The notes under the pieces are model-generated. The model did not search any database. It was given only the letters and a program-made list of their open reading frames with translations, and had not been told where the DNA came from. A stretch of DNA of 64,000 bases from Buchnera aphidicola (Pterocallis alni) (GTDB taxonomy: Bacteria > Pseudomonadota > Gammaproteobacteria > Enterobacterales > Enterobacteriaceae): the NCBI RefSeq assembly GCF_964059075.1, contig NZ_OZ060377.1:342856-406855 (forward strand), given 5' to 3'. This document shows, piece by piece, positions 54,528 through 64,000 of the stretch; position 1 is the stretch's first letter, and every line of letters begins with the position of its first letter. Position numbers and translations under genes: made by a program.

Positions 54528-56102
54528 TTATATCCCTTCATAATTAGATTGAATAATAGCATTTAAAACAGCTTTAGATTTATTACAACTTTCTAGTGCT
54601 TCTTCTACTGGAATAGAATCCAATACAATACCTGCTCCAGCTTGAATTGTTGCAATTTGCTTTTCTATGTAAGCAGATCTAATAACAATACATGTATCTA
54701 AATTACCTTCTCCAGTAAAATAACCAATTGCTCCACCATAACTACCTCTTTTAATCTTCTCCGCATTGGCAATTAATTGCATAGCTCTAATTTTTGGAGC
54801 ACCAGTTAAAGTACCCATATTCATACAAGCAGAATATGCATGTAAACAATCTAAATCATTTTTTAATATCCCTACCACTTTAGAAACTAAATGCATAACA
54901 TGAGAATAACGATCTACTTTAGTAAGATGTGAAACAAATCTCGTACCTGGAATACAAATTTTTGATAAATCATTTCTAGCTAAATCAACTAACATTAAAT
55001 GTTCGGATAATTCTTTATTATTTGTACGCATTTCTAACTCAATTCTACCATCTAAATCTAAATCTAATACTCCATATTTATTAATACCCCGAGGGCGAGT
55101 ACCAGCAATAGGATAAATTTCAATCTTCCTATCATGTGCATTGTATTTTAAAGAACTTTCCGGTGAAGCACCAAATAACATAAAATCTATATCTTGCATA
55201 AAAAACATATATGGGCTTGGGTTATTTAGCTTTAATCTATAATATGCAGATAATGAATATATACAAGGTATAAAAAATTGTCTAGAAGGTACGATTTGAA
55301 ATATTTCCCCCTTTTTAATATATGTCTTCATTTTTTTAACAATTTTTTTATATTCTACATCATCAAAGTTATATTTAATAGGAAGAGTATTAATAATATT
55401 AATTGGTATAGTACTGGGTATACTTTCCATCTTTTTTTTAATATGTAATAATCTTTTTCTAATTCTGTTTTTTTCAACAGGATCATTTAAAAATATACTA
55501 CCTTGAATAGTACTAATTTTTTTAACATGATCAATAATTAATAATACTTCTGATAAATAAAAACAAAAATCCGGGCACTTTTGTATACTATGTACTTTGG
55601 GTAAATTTTCAAAAGTATTTACAAGATCATATGAAAATAGTCCACCCCAAAAAATAGATTTTAAACAATCACGAGAAGGTTGAATAATTTGAGAAATAAA
55701 ACGAAAAGAATCTAATACTGATAAGGATCGTAATTTTTGATCTTCATCCATATTAGCATGTATTTTAGGAAAAATTAATTTCATTTTTCTTTTATAATAA
55801 CTCACTTTCACTTCTTTCGGTAATACCTTACATATTTTTTTTATTATATTATCGCCATTATGAGAATAAAATTCTAAAATCACTACTTTATTATATGCAA
55901 TAATACGTATTGCTGTATCTATAATCATCATACTTTCTAATTGTTTTTTTTTATTAATTTCAGCAGATTCTAATAATAAAGTACATTTTTTGTTACCACA
56001 AATTTCATGAAATATTAATGCTGGATTATTTATATATGGAACATTAATTTGTATAGTTTCTACTTCATATAAATGATTAAATTGATTCATTTTATCTTTC
56101 AT
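54528..56102 (-). CDS. trpE: Anthranilate synthase component I
   Basis: Chorismate to anthranilate, first committed step of tryptophan synthesis. 524 residues (E. coli 520). The feedback site motif LLES is at residues 43-46; [11 protein letters not shown] and [10 protein letters not shown] follow, then [26 protein letters not shown] and the catalytic [15 protein letters not shown] and AGAGIVLDS. All intact. No leader peptide or attenuator could be recognised in the 87 bases upstream. Start at ATG 56102; ATG at 56090 also possible. Single chromosomal copy in the window. Confidence 0.97.
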   Translation of the reverse strand: MKDKMNQFNHLYEVETIQINVPYINNPALIFHEICGNKKCTLLLESAEINKKKQLESMMIIDTAIRIIAYNKVVILEFYSHNGDNIIKKICKVLPKEVKVSYYKRKMKLIFPKIHANMDEDQKLRSLSVLDSFRFISQIIQPSRDCLKSIFWGGLFSYDLVNTFENLPKVHSIQKCPDFCFYLSEVLLIIDHVKKISTIQGSIFLNDPVEKNRIRKRLLHIKKKMESIPSTIPINIINTLPIKYNFDDVEYKKIVKKMKTYIKKGEIFQIVPSRQFFIPCIYSLSAYYRLKLNNPSPYMFFMQDIDFMLFGASPESSLKYNAHDRKIEIYPIAGTRPRGINKYGVLDLDLDGRIELEMRTNNKELSEHLMLVDLARNDLSKICIPGTRFVSHLTKVDRYSHVMHLVSKVVGILKNDLDCLHAYSACMNMGTLTGAPKIRAMQLIANAEKIKRGSYGGAIGYFTGEGNLDTCIVIRSAYIEKQIATIQAGAGIVLDSIPVEEALESCNKSKAVLNAIIQSNYEGI

Positions 56103-56189
56103 TCTAATATTAATACTGCATATTTTATATATTAAACTAAAAATATTTCAAATACTTTCATGAAATTTATAAAAATTTTATTATGTAAA

Positions 56190-57131
56190 CTAATTAACTA
56201 TTTTAGATGTATGATATAGTACTTCTTTAACTAAATCATGTATATTACAAGCATATAACAAATGTATATTTTCCCATTTTCGTAACCAATTCATTTGTTT
56301 TTTACATAATAGATTAGTGGCAAGAATAGATTGATATACCATATCATTATAACTAATACGATTAGAAAAATAAGACCACATTTGTCTATACCCAATACAT
56401 CGCATAGATGGTAATTCGCAATTTAAATCACCACGATGAAATAATTTTTTTACTTCATCTTCGAATCCTTGTTTTAGCATGCCATAAAATCTATTTTTAA
56501 TATTATATTGTAAATAATTTTTAGGAGGGATAAGAGCAAATTGTAACACATTATATAAAAATGTATGATTTTGGTTAGAATGTACAACACGATGAGTTTT
56601 ACCAGTAACTAAACAAATTTCTAAAGCTCGAACAATTCTATAAAAATCACAATAATGTATTCTTTGAGAACTTTCAAAATCTAAAATAGATAAATATTTA
56701 TGTAATAAAAAAATAAGATTATTTTTTTTATACTTTAAAAATCTCTTTCTTAATATTGCACTCGATGATGGTAAAGTAGATATACCATGTAATAGAACAT
56801 AATAATAAAACATTGTTCCACCAACTAATAAAGGTATTTTACCTATATTTAATATTTCTTGAATTGATTTTAAAGCATCATTTCTAAACTCTACTACTGA
56901 ATAAATATCTAATGGATCTTTAAAATTAATTAATTTATGAGGGTGTTTTAATAATTGTGTATTAGTAGGTTTAGCAGTACCAATATCCATATATTTATAT
57001 ATTAATGCAGAATCTACACTAATTAATTCTATAGGTAAATACCTACGTAATTTCATGGCTAATGTTGTTTTTCCAGATCCCGTAGGCCCCATTAAAAATA
57101 ATACTAATTTTTTTATATTATTTTTATTCAT
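56190..57131 (-). CDS. miaA: tRNA dimethylallyltransferase
   Basis: Adds the isopentenyl group to A37 of UNN-reading tRNAs. 313 residues (E. coli 316). P-loop LMGPTGSGKTTLA, the DSALIYKYMDIGTAKP motif with catalytic aspartate, DPLDIYS, LVGGTMFYY, and R..GYRQM motif in MRCIGYRQMW. Followed upstream by pgi. In E. coli hfq, hflX, hflK and hflC lie between miaA and purA; here trpEG does. Confidence 0.96.
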   Translation of the reverse strand: MNKNNIKKLVLFLMGPTGSGKTTLAMKLRRYLPIELISVDSALIYKYMDIGTAKPTNTQLLKHPHKLINFKDPLDIYSVVEFRNDALKSIQEILNIGKIPLLVGGTMFYYYVLLHGISTLPSSSAILRKRFLKYKKNNLIFLLHKYLSILDFESSQRIHYCDFYRIVRALEICLVTGKTHRVVHSNQNHTFLYNVLQFALIPPKNYLQYNIKNRFYGMLKQGFEDEVKKLFHRGDLNCELPSMRCIGYRQMWSYFSNRISYNDMVYQSILATNLLCKKQMNWLRKWENIHLLYACNIHDLVKEVLYHTSKIVN

Positions 57132-57176
57132 ATAAATCTCAGAAAATATAAAAAATTTTACATGTATTATTACATA

Positions 57177-58826
57177 TTATTTTCTATATAAATTATAAAA
57201 ATCAATTAATCCATTAGTAGAAGAATCATAACCTAAAATACATTCTTTATAAATTAATTTACTATATAAATCGTTTGATATTACCTTACCTAATTCTACA
57301 CCCCATTGATCAAAACTAAAAATATTAAAAATAATACCTTGTGTAAATATTTTATGTTCATACAATGCAATTAATAAACCTAATGCATAAGGATCAATCT
57401 TTTTAAATAAAATTGAATTACTCGGTTTATTACCATCAAAATTTTTAAATTTATCAATATAATTATTATTATATACTTGTATATCATTGGAAGAAAAAAA
57501 ATTTATTTTCTTAAAATGTTTTCCAAAAGCTAAAGCATGAGTTTGAGCAAAAAAATTAGATAATAAAATAGTATTATGATTATTAATAGAATGATCGGAA
57601 ATAATAGAAGCAATAAAATCACATGGAATTAACTTCGTTCCTTGATGTATTAATTGAAAAAATGAATGTTGTGCATTAGTACCTACTTCTCCCCACAAAA
57701 TAGGACCTGTTTGCCAATCTATTTTATCTCCATTTCTATCTATACTTTTCCCATTAGATTCCATGCTACTTTGTTGAATGTACTGTGGAAACTTACATAA
57801 ATTTTGATAATAAGGTAAAATAACCTCCGTATCAGAATAAAAAAAATTATTGTACCAAATACCAATTAAAGCTAATAAAACAGGAATATTTTTTTCAAAA
57901 CTAGTATTCTTAAAATGCATATCCATATCATACGCACCGCATAATAATCTATTAAAGTTATCATATCCAATGGATAACATAATAGATAATCCTACTGCAG
58001 ACCATAAAGAATAACGACCTCCAACCCAATCCCACAACCTAAATATATTGTTTGGTTTAATTCCAAATTCTAAAGCACCTGAAATATTCGCAGTAATAGC
58101 AAAAAAATGTTTTTCTATAAAATCATAATTACCAACTTTTTTAAAAAAAAAATCCTGAATAGTCCTAGCATTAGTTAAAGTTTCTTGAGTTTTAAAAGTT
58201 TTAGAAGATATTAAAAATATTGTAGATTCAAAATTATTTAATTTAATTATATCCCATACTTCTGTACTATCAATATTTGAAAGATAAAATACATTTAAAT
58301 GATTATTATACTCTTTTAAAGCTTGTATCACCATTTTAGGACCTAAATCTGAACCACCAATACCTATATTAACAACATTTTTAATCCTTTTACCTGAATA
58401 CCCTCTCCACAACCCAGAAATAACATCATGAGAAAAATTTTTCATTTTATTTAATACAGAACGAATATCAGACATAATATCTATATTATTTAATATCACT
58501 GGTGTATTAGATTGATTTCTTAACGCTGTATGTAATACAGGTCTATTTTCTGTACAATTAATATATTCCCCATTAAACATATCTTGAATCGACTGTTTTA
58601 ACCCAACCTCATGCACCAATTGTAATAATAACTGTATAGTTTTATCAGTTATTCTATTTTTTGAAATATCTATTAAAACCTGCTTATTATGTAAAAAAAA
58701 AGAAAAATTCTTAAAACGATTTTTATCACATTGAAATAAATCAACTAAATGTATATTTTTTATTTCATCAAAATGATTTTTTAAAACCTTCCAAGAAGCA
58801 GTTTGAGTAGGATTAATATACTTCAT
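57177..58826 (-). CDS. pgi: Glucose-6-phosphate isomerase
   Basis: Glycolytic isomerase, 549 residues as in E. coli. NIGIGGSDLGPKMVIQAL, SKTFKTQETLTNA, WDWVGGRYSLWSAVGLSI, GIWYNNFF and WGVELGK, with catalytic GTNAQHSFFQLIHQGT. Complete. Divergent from ibpA across 169 bases. Confidence 0.97.
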   Translation of the reverse strand: MKYINPTQTASWKVLKNHFDEIKNIHLVDLFQCDKNRFKNFSFFLHNKQVLIDISKNRITDKTIQLLLQLVHEVGLKQSIQDMFNGEYINCTENRPVLHTALRNQSNTPVILNNIDIMSDIRSVLNKMKNFSHDVISGLWRGYSGKRIKNVVNIGIGGSDLGPKMVIQALKEYNNHLNVFYLSNIDSTEVWDIIKLNNFESTIFLISSKTFKTQETLTNARTIQDFFFKKVGNYDFIEKHFFAITANISGALEFGIKPNNIFRLWDWVGGRYSLWSAVGLSIMLSIGYDNFNRLLCGAYDMDMHFKNTSFEKNIPVLLALIGIWYNNFFYSDTEVILPYYQNLCKFPQYIQQSSMESNGKSIDRNGDKIDWQTGPILWGEVGTNAQHSFFQLIHQGTKLIPCDFIASIISDHSINNHNTILLSNFFAQTHALAFGKHFKKINFFSSNDIQVYNNNYIDKFKNFDGNKPSNSILFKKIDPYALGLLIALYEHKIFTQGIIFNIFSFDQWGVELGKVISNDLYSKLIYKECILGYDSSTNGLIDFYNLYRK

Positions 58827-58870
58827 GACATATTCCTTAATAAATTAAATATTATACGATTTATAAAAAA

Positions 58871-58898
58871 CTTGAAAAAAAAATAATACACCTTATAT
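58871..58898 (+). promoter_or_regulatory. Sigma-32-type heat-shock promoter of ibpA
   Basis: CTTGAAA (58871-58877), spacer of 13 bases, then CCTTATAT (58891-58898), against the sigma-32 pattern CTTGAAA, 12-15 bases, CCCCATNT. The -35 match is perfect, the -10 has six of eight. Nine A bases run from 58875 to 58883 across the -35 edge and spacer. It is about 98 bases before the ibpA start. A deletion in the matching A run of the pea aphid Buchnera is known to weaken ibpA heat response. Confidence 0.75.
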
Positions 58899-58995
58899 TT
58901 ATATATAAGATACAATATTGAAATATTAAAATATTTTATCAATATAAATACTTAAAAAATCAATACTATGTACATATTTTATTAGGAGGGAATAA

Positions 58996-59445
58996 ATGTC
59001 TTATAAAACTATTTCTTTTTCTCCCACACTAAATAATAATGCATTTTCTGATCGATTTAAACAAATAGATAAAATATTCAGTACATTAACAGGGGAAAAA
59101 CCAATATCTGAAATACCAAATTATAATTTAATAAAAAAGGATAAAAATCAATATGAATTAATCATACACACTCCCGGATATAATGACAATGAAATCAATA
59201 TTGTTATGGAAGATGAACAATTAAATATATCTAGTAATAAAAAACAAGACTGTACACAAGAAAAAAAAGAACAAATACAATATATTCACCATGGTATTCA
59301 AGATAATAACTTTTCCATGAGTTTTTATTTATATAAACCAATTAAAATAAATTATGCGCAATTAAAATTAGGTATATTAACAATAAACTTTGAATATAAA
59401 ATGCCAGAATTAAAAAAGACAAAAAAAATAGATATACAAACGTAG
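58996..59445 (+). CDS. ibpA: Small heat-shock protein IbpA
   Basis: Holdase of the alpha-crystallin family; 149 residues (E. coli IbpA 137). IPNYNLIKKDKNQYELIIHTPGYNDNEINI and LNISS start the domain, and LKLGILTINFEYKMPE with the beta strand LGILTIN closes it; the IXI-type tail is reduced (KKIDIQT). The Shine-Dalgarno AGGAGGG is the strongest in the window, 5 bases from the ATG. One gene only; IbpB is absent here. Preceded by a heat-shock promoter. Confidence 0.94.
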   Translation: MSYKTISFSPTLNNNAFSDRFKQIDKIFSTLTGEKPISEIPNYNLIKKDKNQYELIIHTPGYNDNEINIVMEDEQLNISSNKKQDCTQEKKEQIQYIHHGIQDNNFSMSFYLYKPIKINYAQLKLGILTINFEYKMPELKKTKKIDIQT

Positions 59446-59502
59446 TAATATATATTTATGTAAATAATATTATTAATCATAGAATTTTATTGTAAAATAT
59501 GA

Positions 59503-59551
59503 TATCATTGTTGTTATACACAATACACTTGATAAAATAATAACAATGATA
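59503..59551 (+). other. Stable hairpin between ibpA and tRNA-Gly
   Basis: Arms 59503-59517 and 59537-59551 pair in 15 bp (one G-U), starting TATCATTGTT, with a 19-base loop. It starts 58 bases after ibpA. No strong T run follows, so it may be the ibpA 3' structure or a processing signal rather than a classic terminator. Confidence 0.45.
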
Positions 59552-59636
59552 CATTTCTATCATTAATAATTTGTAGTATTGATTAAAATAATTATATGAA
59601 TAATACATGTATGTATCATAAGTTACATTTACAACA

Positions 59637-59664
59637 TTGAAATACAAGAATATTATTATATTAT
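59637..59664 (+). promoter_or_regulatory. Probable tRNA-Gly promoter
   Basis: TTGAAA (59637-59642), 16-base spacer, TATTAT (59659-59664). Predicted start about seven bases on, near 59672, a few bases before the tRNA. Four or five matches per box, fair for an AT-rich genome. Confidence 0.45.
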
Positions 59665-59678
59665 ATCACATAATATAT

Positions 59679-59751
<73 letters not shown>

Positions 59752-59814
59752 TAAATATTGAATATCGTATATTATATTATTCACCATATGATACATATAA
59801 AATATCTATATTAT

Positions 59815-60018
59815 TTAACTAAAAAATTTCTTATTAAATCTCTCAATACGACCACCTTTATTTAATACTCTTTGTTGCCCGGTATAAAAAGGATGACATT
59901 TATAACATATATCTATGTTTAACAATTCTTGATTTAATGTAGAAAATAAAATCATGGTATTACCACACACACACTTAGCTGATATTTGACTATATTTAGG
60001 ATGAATACCTTTTTTCAT
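59815..60018 (-). CDS. rpmE: Ribosomal protein L31 (zinc-type)
   Basis: 67 residues (E. coli 70). [12 protein letters not shown] at the start, zinc ligands CVCG (16, 18) and CYKC (38, 41), then HPFYTGQQ and the end [11 protein letters not shown]. This is the C-plus form, so it needs zinc. Divergent from hslV across about 140 bases. Confidence 0.96.
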   Translation of the reverse strand: MKKGIHPKYSQISAKCVCGNTMILFSTLNQELLNIDICYKCHPFYTGQQRVLNKGGRIERFNKKFFS

Positions 60019-60102
60019 AATATTAACTCTTAATAAAAATTTAACACGTATAATAAATATTATATTAAATAAATAAATTTAATACAATTTTATAAAATAA
60101 TA

Positions 60103-60128
60103 AAATATTTTATTGCAATAAAATATTT
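60103..60128. repeat. 26-bp perfect palindrome before hslV
   Basis: AAATATTTTATTG and its exact reverse complement CAATAAAATATTT meet at GC, giving a 26-base palindrome with no mismatch. It lies 31 bases before the HslV start, between rpmE and hslV. In RNA it would fold to a hairpin; in DNA it is a symmetric site. Function unknown. Confidence 0.6.
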
Positions 60129-60159
60129 AAAATAATAATACTATATAAAAGAGATGTCC

Positions 60160-60690
60160 ATGACAACAATATTAAGTGTTCGATTAAATAAAAAAGTAGT
60201 ACTAGGAGGAGATGGACAAGCAACATTTGGACATACTGTGATGAAAAAAAATGTTAATAAAATCAGACAACTATATAATAATAAAATTATTGCAGGATTT
60301 GCTGGAGGAACAGCAGATGCATTTACACTTTTTGAATTATTTGAAAAAAAACTAGATAAATATCAAGGACAATTACAACGTTCAGCAATAGAATTAGCAA
60401 AAGATTGGAGAAGTGACCGCATATTAAGAAGATTAGAAGCAATACTGGCTGTAGTAGATAAAAATATTTCCCTTATTATTACAGGAAGTGGAGATGTCAT
60501 ACAACCAGAAAATGATATTATTGCTATAGGTTCAGGAGGTCCATACGCCCAAGCTGCAGCATATGCTTTACTAAAAAATTCTCAATTAGAAGCACAAGAT
60601 ATTGTAAAAAAATCATTAAGTATCGCAGCAGATATCTGTATATATACTAACCACATTTTTAATATTAAAGAATTACACTCTGAAAAATAA
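60160..60690 (+). CDS. hslV: HslV protease subunit
   Basis: Threonine protease ring of HslVU; 176 residues. The start was set at ATG 60160 (MTTILSV), as the mature enzyme must begin with the catalytic Thr; the earlier ATG at 60154 would add Met-Ser and block that. Lys and Gly motifs [30 protein letters not shown] and [12 protein letters not shown] are present. 14 bases before hslU. Confidence 0.96.
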   Translation: MTTILSVRLNKKVVLGGDGQATFGHTVMKKNVNKIRQLYNNKIIAGFAGGTADAFTLFELFEKKLDKYQGQLQRSAIELAKDWRSDRILRRLEAILAVVDKNISLIITGSGDVIQPENDIIAIGSGGPYAQAAAYALLKNSQLEAQDIVKKSLSIAADICIYTNHIFNIKELHSEK

Positions 60691-60704
60691 AAAGGATAAA
60701 TATT

Positions 60705-62033
60705 ATGTCTACAATGACTCCATCAGAAATTGTCAAGGCACTTGATAAATTTATTATTGGACAAAAAAAAGCAAAAAGAGCCGTAGCAGTTGCATTACGA
60801 AATAGATGGAGAAGAATGAAAGTAAAAAAAGAAATACGAGATGAAATAACACCTAAAAATATATTAATGATTGGACCTACAGGTGTAGGAAAAACTGAAA
60901 TTGCAAGAAGATTAGCAAAATTTGCTAATGCTCCTTTTATTAAAGTAGAAGCAACAAAATTTACAGAAGTAGGTTATGTAGGTAAAGAAGTAGATTCTAT
61001 AATCCGAGACTTAACAGATGTAGCTATTAAAATCATAAGAAACCAAAAAATTGCCAAAAATAAAAAACAAGCAAAAAAACGTGCAGAACAAAAAATTTTA
61101 GAAATCTTAATCCCAACAGACAAAAACTGGAATCCAGATAGTAATACACCCAAACCAATCAACACTATTGAAAAATTTAAAAAACAATTAAAAAAAGGAA
61201 AGTTAGATGATAAAGAAATTGAAATTAATATCGCAAATCACCCTATGGGAATAGAAATCATGGCTCATCCAGGAATGGAAGAATTAACCAATCAATTGCA
61301 ATTACTTTTTCAGAATTTAAATCACCAAAAACAAACGAAAAAAAGGTTAAAAATTAAAGAAGCAATAAAATTGCTATCAGAAGAAGAAGCTTCTAAATTA
61401 TTAAATTCAGAAGAGATTAAAAAAGAAGCAATACGATCAGTGGAACAAAATGGGATTGTATTTATTGATGAGATAGATAAAATTTGCAAAAAAAGAGGAA
61501 CATCTAATATTGATGTATCTAGAGAAGGAGTACAAAGAGATTTATTACCATTAATAGAAGGTTGTACCGTATCTACAAAACATGGAATAGTAAAAACAGA
61601 TCATATACTATTTATTACATCAGGAGCTTTTCAAACAACTACTCCATCTGACCTCATTCCAGAATTACAAGGAAGGTTACCAGTAAGAATAGAATTACAT
61701 CCTCTTAACATAGATGACTTTGAAAAAATTTTAACAAAAACAAAAACATCAATTACTAAACAATATATAGAACTTATGCAAACAGAAGGTATAACTATTA
61801 ATTTCACAAAAAATGGAATTAAAAAAATTGCAGAAGCATCTTGGAAAGTAAATGAAAATACAGAAAATATTGGAGCAAGAAGGTTATATACAGTATTAGA
61901 AAGATTAATGGAAGATATTTCTTTCTATTCTAATAAAGAAAAAAAGGAAATTATTCATATAAATTCAGAATATGTTAGTAAACACTTAGACCAACTAGTT
62001 TCCAATGAAAACTTAAATAAATTTATATTATAA
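60705..62033 (+). CDS. hslU: HslU ATPase subunit
   Basis: AAA+ unfoldase partner of HslV; 442 residues (E. coli 443). [17 protein letters not shown], the Walker [18 protein letters not shown], the pore loop [17 protein letters not shown], Walker B FIDEIDKI, the I domain, sensor motif [12 protein letters not shown] and the box IGARRL at the end. AAGGATAAA precedes the ATG. No heat-shock promoter seen for this pair. Confidence 0.97.
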   Translation: MSTMTPSEIVKALDKFIIGQKKAKRAVAVALRNRWRRMKVKKEIRDEITPKNILMIGPTGVGKTEIARRLAKFANAPFIKVEATKFTEVGYVGKEVDSIIRDLTDVAIKIIRNQKIAKNKKQAKKRAEQKILEILIPTDKNWNPDSNTPKPINTIEKFKKQLKKGKLDDKEIEINIANHPMGIEIMAHPGMEELTNQLQLLFQNLNHQKQTKKRLKIKEAIKLLSEEEASKLLNSEEIKKEAIRSVEQNGIVFIDEIDKICKKRGTSNIDVSREGVQRDLLPLIEGCTVSTKHGIVKTDHILFITSGAFQTTTPSDLIPELQGRLPVRIELHPLNIDDFEKILTKTKTSITKQYIELMQTEGITINFTKNGIKKIAEASWKVNENTENIGARRLYTVLERLMEDISFYSNKEKKEIIHINSEYVSKHLDQLVSNENLNKFIL

Positions 62034-62097
62034 AAAATTTACTGTATTATACAAATATACCATACAATCATTATATTGTATTCATTAAGGTCTTAAA

Positions 62098-62844
62098 ATG
62101 ACAGAATGGGTAGAAGCAAAAATAAAAAAAATAAAAATATGGACTGTACACTTATTTAGTATAATATTAGAAGCTCCAATATTACCATTTTATGCAGGAC
62201 AATTTGCGAAATTAAGAATCAAAAATAAAAAAAAATATATTAACAGAGTATATTCTTACGTAAATGAACCAAAAGATAAAAAATTAGAATTTTGTATTAG
62301 ATTAATTCCTCAAGGAAAAATGACAAACCAATTATATAATTTATTACCAGGAGATAGTATACTTATTACTAAACAATCCAATGGATTTTTTACAATGTTC
62401 GAAATACCAAAATGTAAAAATTTATGGATGATAGCAACTGGAACAGCAATTGGACCATTTTGTTCTATACTACAGGATGAATCAGAATTATACAAAATTA
62501 AAAAAATTATAATATTATATGCTGTAAGCTATGTAACAGAACTTATATATTTACCATTAATACAAAAAATAAAAAAAAAATATAAAAATAGAATAATCAT
62601 ACAAGCAATTATTAGTAGAGAAAGACACAAAAAATATATTACGGGCAGAATTCCTATTTTACTTAAAAGTAAAAAAATTGAAAACAAAATACAATATTTC
62701 ATCAATCCTACTGATACACATATAATGTTATGTGGAAATCCAACCATGGTTAAAGACACACAACATTTTCTTATTAAATACAAAAAACTCAACAAACATC
62801 TCAGAAGATATCCAGGTCATATCAGTATAGAAAATTATTGGTAA
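62098..62844 (+). CDS. fpr: Ferredoxin/flavodoxin NADP reductase
   Basis: FAD enzyme of 248 residues as in E. coli. FAD site RVYSYVN.P, loop LPGDSI, the NADP-binding IATGTAIGPFCSIL and the end with MLCGNPTMVKDT and the terminal aromatic W in IENYW. Supplies electrons for reactions such as ribonucleotide or Fe-S pathways in E. coli; its partner here is not in the window. Converges on epmA with 23 bases. Confidence 0.95.
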   Translation: MTEWVEAKIKKIKIWTVHLFSIILEAPILPFYAGQFAKLRIKNKKKYINRVYSYVNEPKDKKLEFCIRLIPQGKMTNQLYNLLPGDSILITKQSNGFFTMFEIPKCKNLWMIATGTAIGPFCSILQDESELYKIKKIIILYAVSYVTELIYLPLIQKIKKKYKNRIIIQAIISRERHKKYITGRIPILLKSKKIENKIQYFINPTDTHIMLCGNPTMVKDTQHFLIKYKKLNKHLRRYPGHISIENYW

Positions 62845-62867
62845 ATAGATATAAAATATAGAAAATG

Positions 62868-63836
62868 TTAACAATTTTCAAAAGAAAAAGATATAACATG
62901 TTTAATATGATTTGTACCTAATAAAATCATCATTAATCTATCTATACCAATTGCAACACCAGAACAATCGGGCATATATTGTGAATCTAAAGCGTTTAAT
63001 AAACGAAAATCAATCTCTCTACTTTCTAAACCATATTTTACTCTCTTAACATTATCTTGTTCAAATCTCTTTTTTTGCTCTACTTTATTAATTAATTCAT
63101 AGAAACCATTACCAATTTCAATACCTTTAAAAAAAATTTCGAATCTATCGGATACTAAATGATTTTTTTGATTAATTCTAGCAAGCATAGCCTGCTCTCT
63201 AGGATAATGATAAATAAAAATAGGTATTTCCAGTCCAATCTTAGGTTGTATATATATCATAAATAATAATTCTAAAATATCTACAATATTGTTTTTACTA
63301 CTAATCAAATGTTTATGATGTAAAGAACATAAAATAGAGTTTAATTCTTTTTTATTAGTATGTAAAGGATCAATATTCAAATATCTAATAAATATATCTT
63401 GATATGAAATCATTTCACAATATAAAATATTAAAAACACAATAAAAAAAAAACTTAATCATATCAATCATATCAAACATATCATAAAATGGTTGATACCA
63501 TTCTAACATGGTAAATTCTGGATTATGATACCTACCAATTTCATCTTTTCTAAAAACATGACAAATTTGATAAATAGGACCAATACCTAACGATAATAGT
63601 CTTTTCATATGGTATTCTGGACTAGTAATTAACCACATAAAAATATTTTTATTATATAAAAATTGATCTTGATATACTACTTTTAAAGAAGAAATATTGA
63701 CATCTGTAATAGTATATTTTGTCAATAAAGGAGTATCAATTTCCAGTACTTTTTTTTTAAAAAAAAAACTCCGTATTTTAGAAAAAAATATAGCTCTCTT
63801 TCTTAAAAAGAAATTTTTTTGCATACAGTAAATCAT
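62868..63836 (-). CDS. epmA: EF-P lysyltransferase EpmA (PoxA/GenX)
   Basis: Class II LysRS-like enzyme that adds (R)-beta-lysine to EF-P; 322 residues from ATG 63836 (E. coli 325). Motif 2-like TSPEYHMKRLLSLG and QICHVFRKDEIGRYHNPEFTMLEWY, and motif 3 GVAIGIDRLMM. Lacks the anticodon domain, as EpmA does. TAGG precedes the start; an earlier TTG at 63842 is less likely. EpmB and EF-P are outside. Confidence 0.95.
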   Translation of the reverse strand: MIYCMQKNFFLRKRAIFFSKIRSFFFKKKVLEIDTPLLTKYTITDVNISSLKVVYQDQFLYNKNIFMWLITSPEYHMKRLLSLGIGPIYQICHVFRKDEIGRYHNPEFTMLEWYQPFYDMFDMIDMIKFFFYCVFNILYCEMISYQDIFIRYLNIDPLHTNKKELNSILCSLHHKHLISSKNNIVDILELLFMIYIQPKIGLEIPIFIYHYPREQAMLARINQKNHLVSDRFEIFFKGIEIGNGFYELINKVEQKKRFEQDNVKRVKYGLESREIDFRLLNALDSQYMPDCSGVAIGIDRLMMILLGTNHIKHVISFSFENC

Positions 63837-63842
63837 AATCAA

Positions 63843-64000
63843 CCTATATTTAAATATTTTAAAATGGATAATTTATTTATAAATAATAGATAAAACGAAA
63901 TAATACAAATACATATATCATTCAATAATATAATATTTTTATTATTTTATATCATGTACAAATACATGTTATGTATTTATCGCAATATGCAAAAAAAAAA
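63843..64000. other. AT-rich end of window
   Basis: 158 bases with no ORF or RNA gene that I can support. They should hold the epmA promoter and start of the next intergenic region. Confidence 0.4.

Noticed and set aside
60154..60159. First ATG for hslV
   Set aside because: Would put Met-Ser before the catalytic threonine.

Overview
The window is a very AT-rich, gene-dense stretch of a strongly reduced gammaproteobacterial chromosome. Intergenic DNA is almost entirely A and T, while the rRNA, tRNA and ribosomal protein genes keep clear Escherichia coli-like sequence. The gene order (mdlB, 4.5S RNA, dnaX, ybaB, htpG, folD, cysS, cspE, 5S and 23S rRNA with tRNA-Glu, aroE, then the complete alpha, spc, S10 and str ribosomal clusters) matches what is known of the aphid endosymbiont Buchnera aphidicola. 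The separation of 23S-5S from 16S and the retention of amino-acid synthesis genes support this. The species call is an inference, not a database result.

Layout: 1-7470 holds an ABC exporter subunit, the signal recognition RNA, the clamp-loader subunit, Hsp90, one-carbon metabolism, cysteinyl-tRNA synthetase and a cold-shock protein. 7700-11045 is the 5S-23S-tRNA-Glu transcription unit, without 16S. 11160-14110 holds shikimate dehydrogenase, the t6A enzyme TsaC, and the Def-Fmt formylation pair. 14140-32340 is one long minus-strand block encoding rplQ to rpsL: 29 ribosomal proteins, RpoA, SecY, EF-Tu and EF-G. 32430-38280 holds the TusBCD sulfur relay, the TsgA transporter, and trpS-rpe-aroB-aroK. 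38470-53840 holds nucleoside salvage, NfuA, SSB, DnaB, DNA repair (MutY, SbcB), tRNA modification (TrmB), PyrE, Dut, the rpsF-rpsR-rplI operon and PurA. 53940-58830 holds trpG-trpE, miaA and pgi. 58870-63840 holds the small heat-shock protein IbpA, tRNA-Gly, L31, the HslVU protease, flavodoxin reductase and the EF-P lysyltransferase EpmA.

The genes fit a nutritional symbiont. AroB, AroK, AroE, TrpE and TrpG serve chorismate and tryptophan supply; most of the rest is a slimmed-down translation, folding and replication core. Most proteins are within a few residues of E. coli length. The clear exceptions are DnaX (gamma-type only), CysS (about 50 C-terminal residues missing), Def (short C-terminus) and SSB/S6 (short tails).

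I found no mobile elements, CRISPR arrays, phage genes or toxin-antitoxin pairs, and no new multi-gene system. The most interesting signals are small: a sigma-32-type promoter with an A tract before ibpA, chromosomal trpEG between purA and miaA, consensus promoters and hairpins standing out from the AT background, long poly(A) tracts inside genes, unusual start codons in ribosomal genes, and tRNA genes that all lack an encoded CCA end.
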